This document shows, one piece after another, positions 26,123 to 34,124 of a stretch of 35,777 nucleotides of DNA. The stretch comes from a bacterium. GTDB taxonomy: Bacteria; Bacillota; Clostridia; Christensenellales; Aristaeellaceae. The notes beneath the pieces are model-generated. The model was given only the letters and a program-made list of their open reading frames with translations. It was not told the DNA's origin and did not search any database. The DNA lies in the NCBI GenBank assembly GCA_004563405.1, contig SFTH01000027.1, positions 1 to 35,777 of the forward strand, in the 5' to 3' direction. The translations under genes and the position numbers were made by a program. The stretch's first letter is position 1. Each line of letters opens with the position of its first letter.

Positions 26123-26733
26123 ACGGGCTACTTCGGCAATCTGGAGTACTCCGCGCAGACGGAGCGGGGCGTCGAGTGGCACGAAATCAACATCTTCCTC
26201 GGCACGGACGAAAACGGCGACTCCATCGCCAATATCCTCGGCCGGGACATTACCGAGGCGCACGAGCAGCAGGAGATCAAGGAGCGCGAGCTGCGCGCCG
26301 CGACGGCGAAGGACCAGCTGCTCTCCGGCATCACCAAACTGCTCTACAGCTACAACCTGACGGTCAATCTGCGCACCGGGCGCTACACGCTCATCACCGG
26401 CACGGGCCTGGACTGCACCGTCGATCGCATGAAGGCGACGGATCGCTACGAGGAGATTTATCGGGCCTTTCTGGACGCCATCGAGCCGGACTTTCTGCGC
26501 AGGGGTATGGAGCTGCTCTCCCTGGAGAGCTACCGTGGAAAAATGGAAAAGACCGGCCACCTGGGCACCGAGGAGCTGCCGATGCGCTTCGGAGAGAAGC
26601 TGGAGTGGCAGGAGATCAATGTCTTTGCCGGATACGACGAGAACGGCGAGGCGATCATCAACATACTGGGGCGAGATGTGACCGAGGCCCACGACAAGGC
26701 GGATACCAAGGCGCAGCTGGAGATTGCAAACGC
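24155..26733 (+). repeat. Six tandem PAS-coding repeats with an exact 429-base period
   Basis: The TACAGCTACAA motif coding for YSYN begins at 24194, 24629, 25058, 25487, 25916 and 26345. The first interval is 435 bases and the other four are exactly 429 bases (143 codons). Each unit repeats the order LYSYN, TGTGM or TGTGL, WxEIN, ILGRDIT (or IFGRDVT) and a charged helical linker. Units two and five share a long nearly identical stretch (around 24718 and 26007), pointing to recombination between units. The array codes for protein and is not CRISPR. Confidence 0.9.
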
Positions 26734-27880
26734 GTCAAGCGCCGCAAAATCTGCGTTTCTGTTCAACATGTCCCACGACATCCGCACCCCGATGAACGCC
26801 ATCATCGGCTTTGCGGAGCTGCTTGAAAAGCATCTGGACGATGAGGCGCTCGCGCGCAGCTACATCCGCAAGATTCAGACCGCCAACGGCTTTCTGCTCT
26901 CGCTGATCAACAATGTGCTGGAAATGGCGCGCATCGAGAGCGGCAAGGCCACGCTGGACGAAAGCTGCTGGAACGCTTACCAGTTCAACGATTCCCTCTA
27001 TGCAATGTTCGATTCCCAGATGAAGGAGAAGGGCGTGGAGTTCGTGCGCAGCGCGCGGGTGGAGCATGCGGAGGTCATCTGCGACGAGACGAAGCTGCGG
27101 GAGATCTTCCTGAACATCCTGAGCAATGCCCTGAAGTACACGCCCGCCGGCGGACGGATCACCATGACGCTGGACGAGCTCGCGTCGGATCGCCCGGGAT
27201 ACGCGGTTTACCGGACGGTGATCGAGGACACGGGCATCGGCATGTCGGAGGAATTCCTGCCGCACCTGTTTGAGGAATTCACCCGGGAGCGCTCCAGCAC
27301 GGAGAGCCGGGTCAACGGCACGGGCCTGGGCATGCCCTTCGTCAAGCGGCTGGTGGATCTGATGCAGGGCACGATCGAGGTGGAGAGCCGGATCGGCAAG
27401 GGCACGCGGTTTACGGTGACGATCCCCCATAGAATCGCCGGGCGGCGGGAGGACGGGCCGGACGAAAAGAAGGTTGCGGACTTCAATCCGGAGCACTTCC
27501 GGGGCAGGAGAATCCTGCTTGCGGAGGACAACGAGCTGAATGCGGAGATTGCCATCACCATCCTCGAGGAGGCGGGCTTTGAGGTGGAGCACGCCGAGGA
27601 CGGCGTGATCTGCGTGGACATGATGGAGAAGGCGGAGCCCGGCTATTACGATCTGATTCTGATGGACATTCAGATGCCGAACATGGACGGATACAAGGCG
27701 ACACAGACCATACGGAGCTTTTCCGATCCCCGGAAGGCGGGCATCACCATCATCGCCATGACGGCAAACGCCTTTGAGGAGGACAAGCAGAACGCCTACC
27801 GGGCCGGCATGAACCTGCACATCGCAAAGCCGATCATCGTCAGAGAGCTGATGGCCGCGCTGGGAGAAATACTGAATTGA
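26429..27880 (+). CDS. Kinase half: partial PAS, HisKA, HATPase and receiver, after the TAG
   Basis: The frame resumes directly after the TAG, but the first ATG, GTG or TTG codon in it is the ATG at 26429, giving 483 residues. No ribosome site precedes this ATG, so independent translation is doubtful. The product would hold the end of the sixth PAS repeat, HisKA (FNMSHDIRTPMNAI), an ATPase with DTGIGMS and GTGLGMPFVKR, and one receiver (LLAEDNELNAEIA; phospho-accepting Asp in LILMDIQMPNMDG). All catalytic residues are intact, so loss of function, if any, is due to the stop alone. Unlike the other two hybrid kinases in the run, this one has a single receiver. Confidence 0.7.
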   Translation: MKATDRYEEIYRAFLDAIEPDFLRRGMELLSLESYRGKMEKTGHLGTEELPMRFGEKLEWQEINVFAGYDENGEAIINILGRDVTEAHDKADTKAQLEIANASSAAKSAFLFNMSHDIRTPMNAIIGFAELLEKHLDDEALARSYIRKIQTANGFLLSLINNVLEMARIESGKATLDESCWNAYQFNDSLYAMFDSQMKEKGVEFVRSARVEHAEVICDETKLREIFLNILSNALKYTPAGGRITMTLDELASDRPGYAVYRTVIEDTGIGMSEEFLPHLFEEFTRERSSTESRVNGTGLGMPFVKRLVDLMQGTIEVESRIGKGTRFTVTIPHRIAGRREDGPDEKKVADFNPEHFRGRRILLAEDNELNAEIAITILEEAGFEVEHAEDGVICVDMMEKAEPGYYDLILMDIQMPNMDGYKATQTIRSFSDPRKAGITIIAMTANAFEEDKQNAYRAGMNLHIAKPIIVRELMAALGEILN

Positions 27881-27969
27881 GCCATGGCGGGGCCGCAGAC
27901 GCATTCGCGCGGAAGGAAGCCTGTCGCCGGACGCAAATTCCACGCGATCGTTGAATGTTTGCAAACAGA

Positions 27970-27998
27970 TTGACAAGCGGTGGAGAATCCTGTATACT
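27970..27998 (+). promoter_or_regulatory. Near-consensus sigma-70 promoter
   Basis: A perfect TTGACA at 27970-27975, a 17-base spacer, and TATACT at 27993-27998. This is the best promoter in the window. Transcription would start near 28005, almost 200 bases before the hydrolase ATG at 28199 and about 20 bases before a terminator-like hairpin. Confidence 0.8.
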
Positions 27999-28023
27999 CT
28001 CAGCATTGCAGGAAAAGCAGGAA

Positions 28024-28054
28024 GGGGCCGCTCCGGGAAGCGGCTCCGTTTTTT
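28024..28054 (+). terminator. Promoter-proximal terminator hairpin (attenuator or small-RNA end)
   Basis: GGGGCCGCT (28024-28032) pairs with AGCGGCTCC (28039-28047), one G-U pair included, with a six-base loop, and GTTTTTT follows. It is a standard intrinsic terminator but lies only about 20 bases into the transcript from the promoter at 27970. It could end a roughly 50-base RNA, attenuate the downstream gene, or stop read-through from the kinase gene that ends at 27880. The remaining leader, 28055-28198, is GC-rich and shows no gene. Confidence 0.75.
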
Positions 28055-28198
28055 CGGTTGCAGGGCAGGGCGGCGCGCGGGCCGGACGTCAACGGGGACC
28101 AGGGCGCGCGCAGTCCGCAGCGCCTTGTGCATACATGGAGCGAACGTCGGTGAAGCGGCGCTCCCAGCAAACGCAGATTCAATTGAGGGAGAAGAGAC

Positions 28199-28984
28199 AT
28201 GAAGAAGAGTATTGCCGTTATCCTTTGCCTTTTGATCGTCCTGACCGCGCTCTCCGGGATATCCCTGGCTGAAGCGGCAAAGGTGCGCGTGGGCATCTCC
28301 TGGGTGGCCGACTATCCCGACGGCGACTATGACGAGGACACGCAGGCCTACATGAATGCGGTCGAGAAGGCCGGCGGCGAATGGGTCTACCTGCCCTGCG
28401 CCACGGATGAGGCGTCCGCGCGCGCCGCGCTGGCAGAGGTGGATTGCCTGATTCTCACCGGCGGCGAGGACATTGGCCCCGCCTATTACGGAGAGGAGCC
28501 CGACGAGATGCTGGAGACCGTCAACGACGTGCGCGACGTTTCCGACTTTGCCTACGCAAAGGTCGTACTGGCGGACGATATTCCCACGCTGGCGACCTGC
28601 CGCGGCTTCCAGCTGGTGAACGTCGCCTGCGGCGGAACCCTGTATCAGGACATTCCCACGATGGTTGAGAGCGAGATCGACCACCGCGATCCGGCCCAGG
28701 AGGACTTCGCCTATCACACCATTGCGATTGCGGATGGGGATTCCCTCGTGGCGAAGGCCATGGGCGGCGCCGGTGAATACACCGTCAATTCCTGGCACCA
28801 TCAGGGCGTCAAGGAGCTGGGCGAGGGCCTGACCGTGACCGCGGTCGCGCCGGACGGCATCGTTGAGGCCTTTGAAAAGAAGGATCTCACCTTCATGCTC
28901 TGCGTGCAGTTCCATCCCGAGTGGCATGTGGACGACGGCAGCGACGAATTCCTGGCCTTCTTCACCATGCTGATGGAGGCTTAA
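28199..28984 (+). CDS. Secreted class I amidotransferase-like gamma-glutamyl hydrolase (PuuD/peptidase C26 family)
   Basis: A 261-residue protein of the class I glutamine amidotransferase fold, in the group that cleaves gamma-glutamyl amide bonds (PuuD-like, peptidase C26). The nucleophile is Cys134 (TLATCRGFQLVNVACGG) and the His-Glu pair is His239 and Glu241 (CVQFHPEWH); VDCLILTGGEDIGP and SWHHQGVKELGEGL are also typical. The unusual part is a cleavable signal peptide (IAVILCLLIVLTALSGISLAEA), because PuuD enzymes are cytoplasmic. It should act outside the membrane, perhaps on gamma-glutamyl peptides or poly-gamma-glutamate fragments; the substrate is inferred only. GAGGGAGAAG precedes the ATG. 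It stands alone behind the promoter-hairpin leader and converges with the glycosyltransferase gene. Confidence 0.87.
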   Translation: MKKSIAVILCLLIVLTALSGISLAEAAKVRVGISWVADYPDGDYDEDTQAYMNAVEKAGGEWVYLPCATDEASARAALAEVDCLILTGGEDIGPAYYGEEPDEMLETVNDVRDVSDFAYAKVVLADDIPTLATCRGFQLVNVACGGTLYQDIPTMVESEIDHRDPAQEDFAYHTIAIADGDSLVAKAMGGAGEYTVNSWHHQGVKELGEGLTVTAVAPDGIVEAFEKKDLTFMLCVQFHPEWHVDDGSDEFLAFFTMLMEA

Positions 28985-29020
28985 ACGCACGGTTCCAAAG
29001 GAACAGAATGAAATCATGAG

Positions 29021-29068
29021 AAGCGCCCCACCCGTTCGCCGGTATGCGTGCGAACGAATGGGGCGCTT
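29021..29068. terminator. Large hairpin between convergent genes
   Basis: AAGCGCCCCA (29021-29030) pairs perfectly with TGGGGCGCTT (29059-29068), and GTTCGC (29034-29039) with GCGAAC (29050-29055) inside it. It lies between the ends of the hydrolase gene and the leftward glycosyltransferase gene. The T-run is short (CTTTC on plus), so it is probably a two-way terminator of moderate strength. Confidence 0.6.
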
Positions 29069-29152
29069 TCTGTCGGGAAGAACCTGCGGCGCGCCGGATC
29101 CCGGCGCAGCATGCGGGCGCGTCGCCGGGAAGGATGCGCCCTGCCGGAGGAT

Positions 29153-30202
29153 TCAGTTTGCCCGCAGTTGAGAGAAAAATATCTTGATGGGCTTGATTCG
29201 TGCATAGATTTTTGCAATGAGGACGCAGAGCGTGTAGCAGCCGCCCTTCAGAAGCGCGAGGTAAGCGCAGCGCAGCAGAGGAAAGTCCTCCCGGGAGATG
29301 CGCGCGCCGTCCAGAAGGTGCATTTCCTGCATTACGCGCTTGAGGGTTCTGCACGCCTTCGAAAACGAATGACTTGTGCTGAGCAACAAGACGTTGTGCA
29401 GGACGTTCTGCGCCTGAAAAAAGTCCAACTGGGTGTCCAGATCGCCGTCCAGCCCGCCCAGATTCGTGCGCAGATAGTCGAGGACCCTGCGGCTATTGGC
29501 GAAGTCGACGTCTGTGTGCAGCGTGGTCATGGAGTTTGCGTTGCACCGGTTGTACTCATACAGGATTTCACTACATGCATACGCATCGTTGGCGTAATAG
29601 AGACATTCGTAGACGAACACCATGTCCTCGGCAATGGTGATCTGCGCATCCTGGCACAGGTGCTTGCATAGCAGCTCGCGGCGAAAGACCTTGTCCCAGC
29701 AGAAGGGCGATACGCAGAGCGCGCCCCTGCGAATGCGATAGGCGTTGTACAGCATGTGCGGATAGACCTCTGCGCGCAGCCGCGCCTTGTCGTAGTATCC
29801 CGCCGGAAGAAAGCCGTCCAGGCTGGCATGCCCGTCCTCCAGCAACTGTTCGGCGCGGAAGAGAACCATGTCCGGATTGTATTTCGAGATTGCCCGTTCG
29901 ACCGTTTCCAGCAGCTGCGGCTCAATCCGGTCATCGCTGTCGACGTAGCAGATGTATTCGCCGCTCGAGTTTTCGACGCCTGTGCGCCGCGCGGCGACGA
30001 GGCCCTCGTGGGCCTTGTGAATGACGCGCACGCGCGCGTCCGATCTTGCAAAGCTGTCGCAGATCTCGGGGCAGCGATCCGGGGAGGCGTCGTCGATCAG
30101 GAGCAGCTCGAACTCGGGAAACGTCTGCTCCAGAATGCTGGCGACGCATGCCTGAAGGTACTTTTCCGTGTTGTACACGGGAACGATGATCGAAAAGCGC
30201 AT
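29153..30202 (-). CDS. Family 2 glycosyltransferase
   Basis: A 349-residue GT-A fold glycosyltransferase of family 2. The N-terminal domain is typical: FSIIVPVYNTEKYLQACVAS, ELLLIDDASPDRC, HEGLVAARRTGVENSSGEY, and the metal and nucleotide-sugar motif VDSDD (Asp88, Asp90, Asp91). The C-terminal third has no membrane segment and is helical. The sugar donor and acceptor cannot be named. GAGGG lies five bases before the ATG at 30202. It is 124 bases downstream of glycerol kinase on the same strand, with a stem-loop between them. It could serve a surface polymer, possibly the one handled by the Cps/LCP module, but it is not part of that run. Confidence 0.87.
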   Translation of the reverse strand: MRFSIIVPVYNTEKYLQACVASILEQTFPEFELLLIDDASPDRCPEICDSFARSDARVRVIHKAHEGLVAARRTGVENSSGEYICYVDSDDRIEPQLLETVERAISKYNPDMVLFRAEQLLEDGHASLDGFLPAGYYDKARLRAEVYPHMLYNAYRIRRGALCVSPFCWDKVFRRELLCKHLCQDAQITIAEDMVFVYECLYYANDAYACSEILYEYNRCNANSMTTLHTDVDFANSRRVLDYLRTNLGGLDGDLDTQLDFFQAQNVLHNVLLLSTSHSFSKACRTLKRVMQEMHLLDGARISREDFPLLRCAYLALLKGGCYTLCVLIAKIYARIKPIKIFFSQLRAN

Positions 30203-30221
30203 AATATCCCTCGCAGCGGAA

Positions 30222-30241
30222 CCCGGATGATTTCATCCGGG
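30222..30241 (-). other. Stem-loop upstream of the glycosyltransferase gene
   Basis: CCCGGATG (30222-30229) pairs with CATCCGGG (30234-30241) around a four-base loop. On the minus strand it lies between glpK and the glycosyltransferase, about 12 bases upstream of the latter's ribosome site. There is no T-run, so it is either a weak terminator for glpK or a leader structure. Confidence 0.4.
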
Positions 30242-30326
30242 CAAAGTCGAAATGGTTTCACAGGCCGGATGCGGCGCATGGAGCGACGGCCTGAGGCCAG
30301 GCGTCCGGCGCGCATTGGCGGCGGCT

Positions 30327-31817
30327 TCAGTCCTCCCGCGCCCAGGCGCGGCTGCGCTCCACGGCGCGCTGCCAGCGGCGCATCAGCACGTCCCGCGCGG
30401 AGGCCTCCATGGCTGGCATGAACACCCGGTCGGGCTGGGGCAGGGCGGCGAGCTCGCGGTCGTTCCAGATGCCCACGGCGCGCCCGGCCAGCATGGCCGC
30501 GCCCATGGCGGTGGTCTCCACGACGCGGGGGCGAAGCACGTTCACGCCAAGTATGTCCGCCTGGAACTGCATCAGGAAGTTGTTCGCGCTGGCGCCGCCG
30601 TCCACGCGCAGGGTGGCGGTCCGGATGTCCGAATCGGCGGACATGGCGTTGATGACGTCTGCGGACTGATAGGCGATGGATTCCAGCGCGGCGCGGACGA
30701 TGTGCGCCCGGCCCGTGCCCCGGGTGAGGCCGACGATCGTGCCCCGGCTGTACATGTCCCAGTGAGGCGCGCCGAGGCCGGTGAAGGCGGGCACGAAGTA
30801 GACGTTCGCGTTGTCTGGGATGGAGGCGGCCACCGCTTCGGTCTCCGCAGCGCTGCGCACCAGCCCCATCTCGTCCCGCAGCCATTGCACGGCCGCGCCG
30901 GCCACGAACACGCTGCCCTCCAGGGCGTAGCTGGGCCGACCGTCCAGTCGCCAGGCGACGGTGGTCACCAGGTTATTTTTGGATTGCACCGGCGCTTCTC
31001 CGGTGTTCATCAGCACAAAGCAGCCCGTGCCGTAGGTGTTTTTGCACATGCCGGGCTCAAAGCAGCCCTGGCCGAACAGGGCGGCGTGCTGGTCGCCCGC
31101 GAGGGCGGCGATGGGAATTTCGCGGCCCAGTATGCGCCTGTCCAGAAAGCCCACCACCCGGGAGCTGTCCACCACCTCGGGCAGCAGGGCTTCCGGAATG
31201 TTCATCGCCCGCAGCAGCATTTCATCCCAGCGCTGTGTGTGGATGTTGAACAGCAGGGTGCGTGCGGCGTTCGTCGCGTCGGTCACATGGGCGCGCCCGC
31301 CGGTCAGATGCCAGGCGAGAAAGCAGTCCACTGTGCCGAAGCACAGCTCGCCCCGCGCGGCCCGCTCCCGGGCGCCGGGAATGGAGTCCAGCATCCATTG
31401 GAGCTTCGTGCCGGAGAAATACGCGTCCGGAATCAGGCCCGTCCGATCCCGCAGCACGTTGCCCAGGCCGTCCTGCTTGAGCCGTTCGACCAGCGGAGCG
31501 GTGCGGCGGCACTGCCAGACGATGGCGTTGCACAGGGGCTTCCCGGTTTTCCGATCCCACAGAAGAGTGGTCTCCCGCTGGTTGGCGATGCCGATGGCAG
31601 CGATGTCCTCCGCACTTACGCCCGATTTTTCCACAGCCTGCCTGAGCGCCTCGAGCTGGCTGTTCAGGATGTCCTCCGGGCGGTGCTCCACCCAGCCGGG
31701 ATGGGGATAGAGCTGGGGAAATTCGATGCTCTGTGCGGCGACGATGCGGGCCTGATCGTCAAACACGACGGCCCGGGAGCTTGTGGTGCCCTGATCCAGG
31801 GCAACGATGTACTTCAT
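30327..31817 (-). CDS. glpK: Glycerol kinase
   Basis: A 496-residue FGGY-family kinase that phosphorylates glycerol to sn-glycerol 3-phosphate using ATP, in the cytoplasm. It is full length and collinear with known GlpK: YIVALDQGTTSSRAVVFD at the start (phosphate-binding loop), GIANQRETTLLWDRKTG, NAIVWQCRRT, LAGDQHAALFGQ, KNTYGTGCFVLMNTG, and the late RVDGGASANNFLMQFQADIL. GGAGGAC lies five bases before the ATG. No glycerol facilitator or glycerol 3-phosphate dehydrogenase gene is present nearby. Only 32 bases separate the start from a strong hairpin upstream and no promoter is seen in them, so expression may depend on read-through or on a promoter inside the preceding gene. Confidence 0.97.
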   Translation of the reverse strand: MKYIVALDQGTTSSRAVVFDDQARIVAAQSIEFPQLYPHPGWVEHRPEDILNSQLEALRQAVEKSGVSAEDIAAIGIANQRETTLLWDRKTGKPLCNAIVWQCRRTAPLVERLKQDGLGNVLRDRTGLIPDAYFSGTKLQWMLDSIPGARERAARGELCFGTVDCFLAWHLTGGRAHVTDATNAARTLLFNIHTQRWDEMLLRAMNIPEALLPEVVDSSRVVGFLDRRILGREIPIAALAGDQHAALFGQGCFEPGMCKNTYGTGCFVLMNTGEAPVQSKNNLVTTVAWRLDGRPSYALEGSVFVAGAAVQWLRDEMGLVRSAAETEAVAASIPDNANVYFVPAFTGLGAPHWDMYSRGTIVGLTRGTGRAHIVRAALESIAYQSADVINAMSADSDIRTATLRVDGGASANNFLMQFQADILGVNVLRPRVVETTAMGAAMLAGRAVGIWNDRELAALPQPDRVFMPAMEASARDVLMRRWQRAVERSRAWARED

Positions 31818-31849
31818 AAACTGTCCTCCGCTTGCGAATGTAAGGAAAA

Positions 31850-31898
31850 GACCCGGCGATGCCCGCGAAATCCTGTTTCGCGGGCATCGTGTCGGGTC
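31850..31898 (-). terminator. Strong hairpin terminator between the acidic protein gene and glpK
   Basis: GACCCG (31850-31855) pairs with CGGGTC (31893-31898), and inside it GATGCCCGCGAAA (31858-31870) pairs perfectly with TTTCGCGGGCATC (31876-31888). On the minus strand TTTTCC follows, and on the plus strand GCTTTTG, so it could work in both directions. On the minus strand it would end the acidic-protein message just before glpK. Confidence 0.85.
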
Positions 31899-31933
31899 GC
31901 TTTTGCCGGCGCACGGCCGGAAGGTATGCTATC

Positions 31934-34060
31934 TCAGCCCACAGAGCCAGAGGCGGGCAGCGCAATGGAATTCTCATAGGGCACTGCTTCGACCTGCGGC
32001 GAAACGTCGATGACGGTGCCGTCGTCGGAGGCGCTGCCGTCCAGATTCGGAATCTCGACGGTGGTATCCGGCTCGGGCGCGACGGTGGGCTCCATCGTGG
32101 GCTCGGCGGTCGCCACCGGCTCGGTATCGGCCTGCGGAAGGTCGCGCTCAACGCTGTAGCTGGGGAAGAGCAGATGGAAGGCAGTGGAATCGCCCATCAG
32201 CTCGTGCATGCGCGGCACGATGGTCTCGTGTCCGGCGGAGTAGAAGAAGTTCAGCGCAATGACGATGATCAGCAGCGCGAGCAGGATGCCCAGCATCCAC
32301 TTGAATACGCCGATGACGTGATAGCCGAAGGAGCGATGCGTGCCGTCGTCATACTCGTCATCCTCATCGTCCTCGTCGTAATCGTCGTCATACTCGTCGT
32401 AGCCGTCCTCGTCCTCATCCTCGTCGTAATCGTCTTCGTCGTCTTCGTCGTCTTCGTCCTCGTCGTCATCCTCGTCGTCTTCATCGTCGTCGGACTTGCG
32501 GCGGCGGCCGAACAGGCCGCGGGAACGGGCGGGACGCTCGTCTTCGTCCTCGTCGTCCTCATCCTCGTCCTCGTCGTAATCGTCGTCTTCGTCGTCCTCG
32601 TCTTCGTCGTCCTCGTCGTATTTGGAGGCGCGCTTGCGGCCGAAGAGACCTCTGCGGGGCTTTTCCTCCACTTTGTCCTCGTCGTCCTCATCCTCGTCCG
32701 CGTCCTCCTCGTCGGAGACGTCGAACAGACCCTTATCCGCGGCCTCCTGCGCGTCGCGCATGCTGACGGGCTTGAATTCGCGGGTAGGTTCGTCCACAAC
32801 CGGTTCTTCGATCGCAGCCGCCTCGCGCGCGGGCGCTTCCTCGACGGGAAGCTCCTCGATTGCGGGCGTTTCCGCCTTCGGCTCGTCGTCAAAGAGCGGC
32901 TCGACGGCGGCCGGAGCAGCCGCTGCGAGACGGGCCTCTTCCTCCGCCTTTCGGGCGGCTTCCTCGGCGGCGAGGCGCATGGCGCGCTCGCGGCGTTCTC
33001 TGCGGGACATTCCGCTCGTTTCGGAGGCGGGGACATCCGCCGCTTGCTCTGTGGGTTCAGAAACCGGCTTGTTCAGTTCATCCATGGGTTGTCCTCCTTC
33101 GGTGTCGCTGTGAACGCGTCGAATGAAGTCTTCGTAGAATTCGTCGCTGTCCGGGTCGGTGCCCTTCTTCTTCGCGGCGCGCCTGGAACGGCGGGAAGGC
33201 TTGACCTCGCCGTCAATCTCTTCCTCTTCCGCGTCCGCTTCCTCGCCCTGCGCGTCCTCATCTTCCTCGTCCGCCTCGTCTACGCGCGTCACGAACAGGT
33301 TGATAAATTTCTTAAAGCCGCCGCCCGAGGGGGCGTCCTCTTCCTCCTCCAGCTCCCAGTCTTCGTCGTCGGGATCCTCAAAGCCGTCCTCGGAGAAATC
33401 CGTCTCGATGGGCTCCCTGCGGCTGGGGCGGGGCGACTCGACGTCCAGGGCCTCCTGCACGTCCTCGACGGCAGCTTTCTTTGAAGCCCTCGGCGCGGGA
33501 ACATCCATCTCCTCGCCGTCCTCGTCGAGGCCTTCGAACTCCTCGTCGATTTCGTCGAATTCGCCGTCGTCCCCGGCGAGCGCAGCCAGCTCCTCGTCGC
33601 TCAGATCGTCCAGATCCTCCAGTTCCGCCTCCTTGGCTTCCCTGCGGCGGGCGATGCCCTCCTTTACGCCGTGGAAGAAGTGAATGAAGGAATCAAAGGG
33701 GTTCGGATTCACGTCTGCGCCGTCCTCGTCCTCGAGTTCCGGCACCTCCTCGTCGTCGTAGGGTTCTTCCTCTACGAAGCGCGCGAGGGGATCGTCCGGC
33801 GCGTCGCCGTCCGCATCCATGGGTGCGCTGACGGAAACCGTCTCGTCGGGAAGATCCTCCACGGGGGGCGCTTCCCGGCGCGCAGGCTTCTCCGCGACGG
33901 GCGCGCTGGGTCTGGAATCCGGAACCGTGCGCTCCGACGGAACCGCATCGGCCGTTTCCTCCGGCGGTTGAACCATCCGCGCGCGGTTTTTGTATTCCTC
34001 ATGCCGCCTTCGCAGCTCGTAGTAATCGAGCTCGGGGCCGTTATCTCGGGTATTGCTCAT
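31934..34060 (-). CDS. Asp/Glu-rich single-pass membrane protein of unknown function
   Basis: A 708-residue protein, strongly acidic over most of its length. The N-terminus is helical (ELDYYELRRRHEEYKNRARM). Residues about 40-470 are Glu/Asp/Pro/Ala-rich, probably disordered, with scattered basic clusters (RRSRRAAKKK; MSRRERRERAMRLAAEEA). Two near-copies of RGLFGRKR/RGLFGRRR (about 468 and 510) each precede a run of almost pure Asp and Glu. One membrane segment follows near 583-605 (MLGILLALLIIVIALNFF), and about 100 outside residues rich in Thr, Pro and Glu end the protein. The acidic part should be cytoplasmic, by the charge around the membrane segment. No family is recognised. The ATG at 34060 has GAGAGGCGG seven bases upstream. 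Confidence 0.8.
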   Translation of the reverse strand: MSNTRDNGPELDYYELRRRHEEYKNRARMVQPPEETADAVPSERTVPDSRPSAPVAEKPARREAPPVEDLPDETVSVSAPMDADGDAPDDPLARFVEEEPYDDEEVPELEDEDGADVNPNPFDSFIHFFHGVKEGIARRREAKEAELEDLDDLSDEELAALAGDDGEFDEIDEEFEGLDEDGEEMDVPAPRASKKAAVEDVQEALDVESPRPSRREPIETDFSEDGFEDPDDEDWELEEEEDAPSGGGFKKFINLFVTRVDEADEEDEDAQGEEADAEEEEIDGEVKPSRRSRRAAKKKGTDPDSDEFYEDFIRRVHSDTEGGQPMDELNKPVSEPTEQAADVPASETSGMSRRERRERAMRLAAEEAARKAEEEARLAAAAPAAVEPLFDDEPKAETPAIEELPVEEAPAREAAAIEEPVVDEPTREFKPVSMRDAQEAADKGLFDVSDEEDADEDEDDEDKVEEKPRRGLFGRKRASKYDEDDEDEDDEDDDYDEDEDEDDEDEDERPARSRGLFGRRRKSDDDEDDEDDDEDEDDEDDEDDYDEDEDEDGYDEYDDDYDEDDEDDEYDDGTHRSFGYHVIGVFKWMLGILLALLIIVIALNFFYSAGHETIVPRMHELMGDSTAFHLLFPSYSVERDLPQADTEPVATAEPTMEPTVAPEPDTTVEIPNLDGSASDDGTVIDVSPQVEAVPYENSIALPASGSVG
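32350..32640. repeat. Trinucleotide-rich acidic-coding tracts
   Basis: Two tracts of mixed GTC, CTC and TTC triplets (plus strand), about 32350-32490 and 32540-32630, code on the minus strand for near-continuous Asp and Glu. They are separated by sequence coding for RGLFGRRRKS. The repetition makes length change by slippage or recombination likely. Confidence 0.75.
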
Positions 34061-34124
34061 CGCATAACCGCCTCTCATTGCGCATACAGCTTCAATAGCC
34101 CGCATGCGATATCTATACACAATT

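Larger units (their letters stand above)
23594..27880 (+). pseudogene. PocR-(PAS)6 hybrid histidine kinase interrupted by an in-frame TAG
   Basis: One continuous reading frame of 1428 sense codons is broken only by TAG at 26120-26122 (codon 843), inside the fifth PAS repeat. The frame and the repeat pattern continue exactly on both sides (LRGLEG, stop, TGYFGNLEY, against RERTNATGYVG in a sister repeat). The intact protein would be PocR (16-175), six PAS repeats (188-1046), HisKA with His1061, HATPase and one receiver with Asp1358. The stop separates the sensor part from the whole kinase. A recent nonsense mutation, read-through, or a base-calling error would all fit. TAG is a normal stop elsewhere in the window, so general recoding is unlikely. 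The two halves are also listed separately. Confidence 0.75.

Noticed and set aside
24155..26733. CRISPR-like or satellite repeat array
   Set aside because: The 429-base units are in frame, code for PAS domains and lack short identical repeats with unique spacers.
31859..33484. A plus-strand frame coding long hydrophobic runs, resembling a membrane protein
   Set aside because: The hydrophobic residues are the mirror of GAC/GAG/GAT triplets in the acidic protein on the other strand; the latter has a promoter, ribosome site and sensible domain order.
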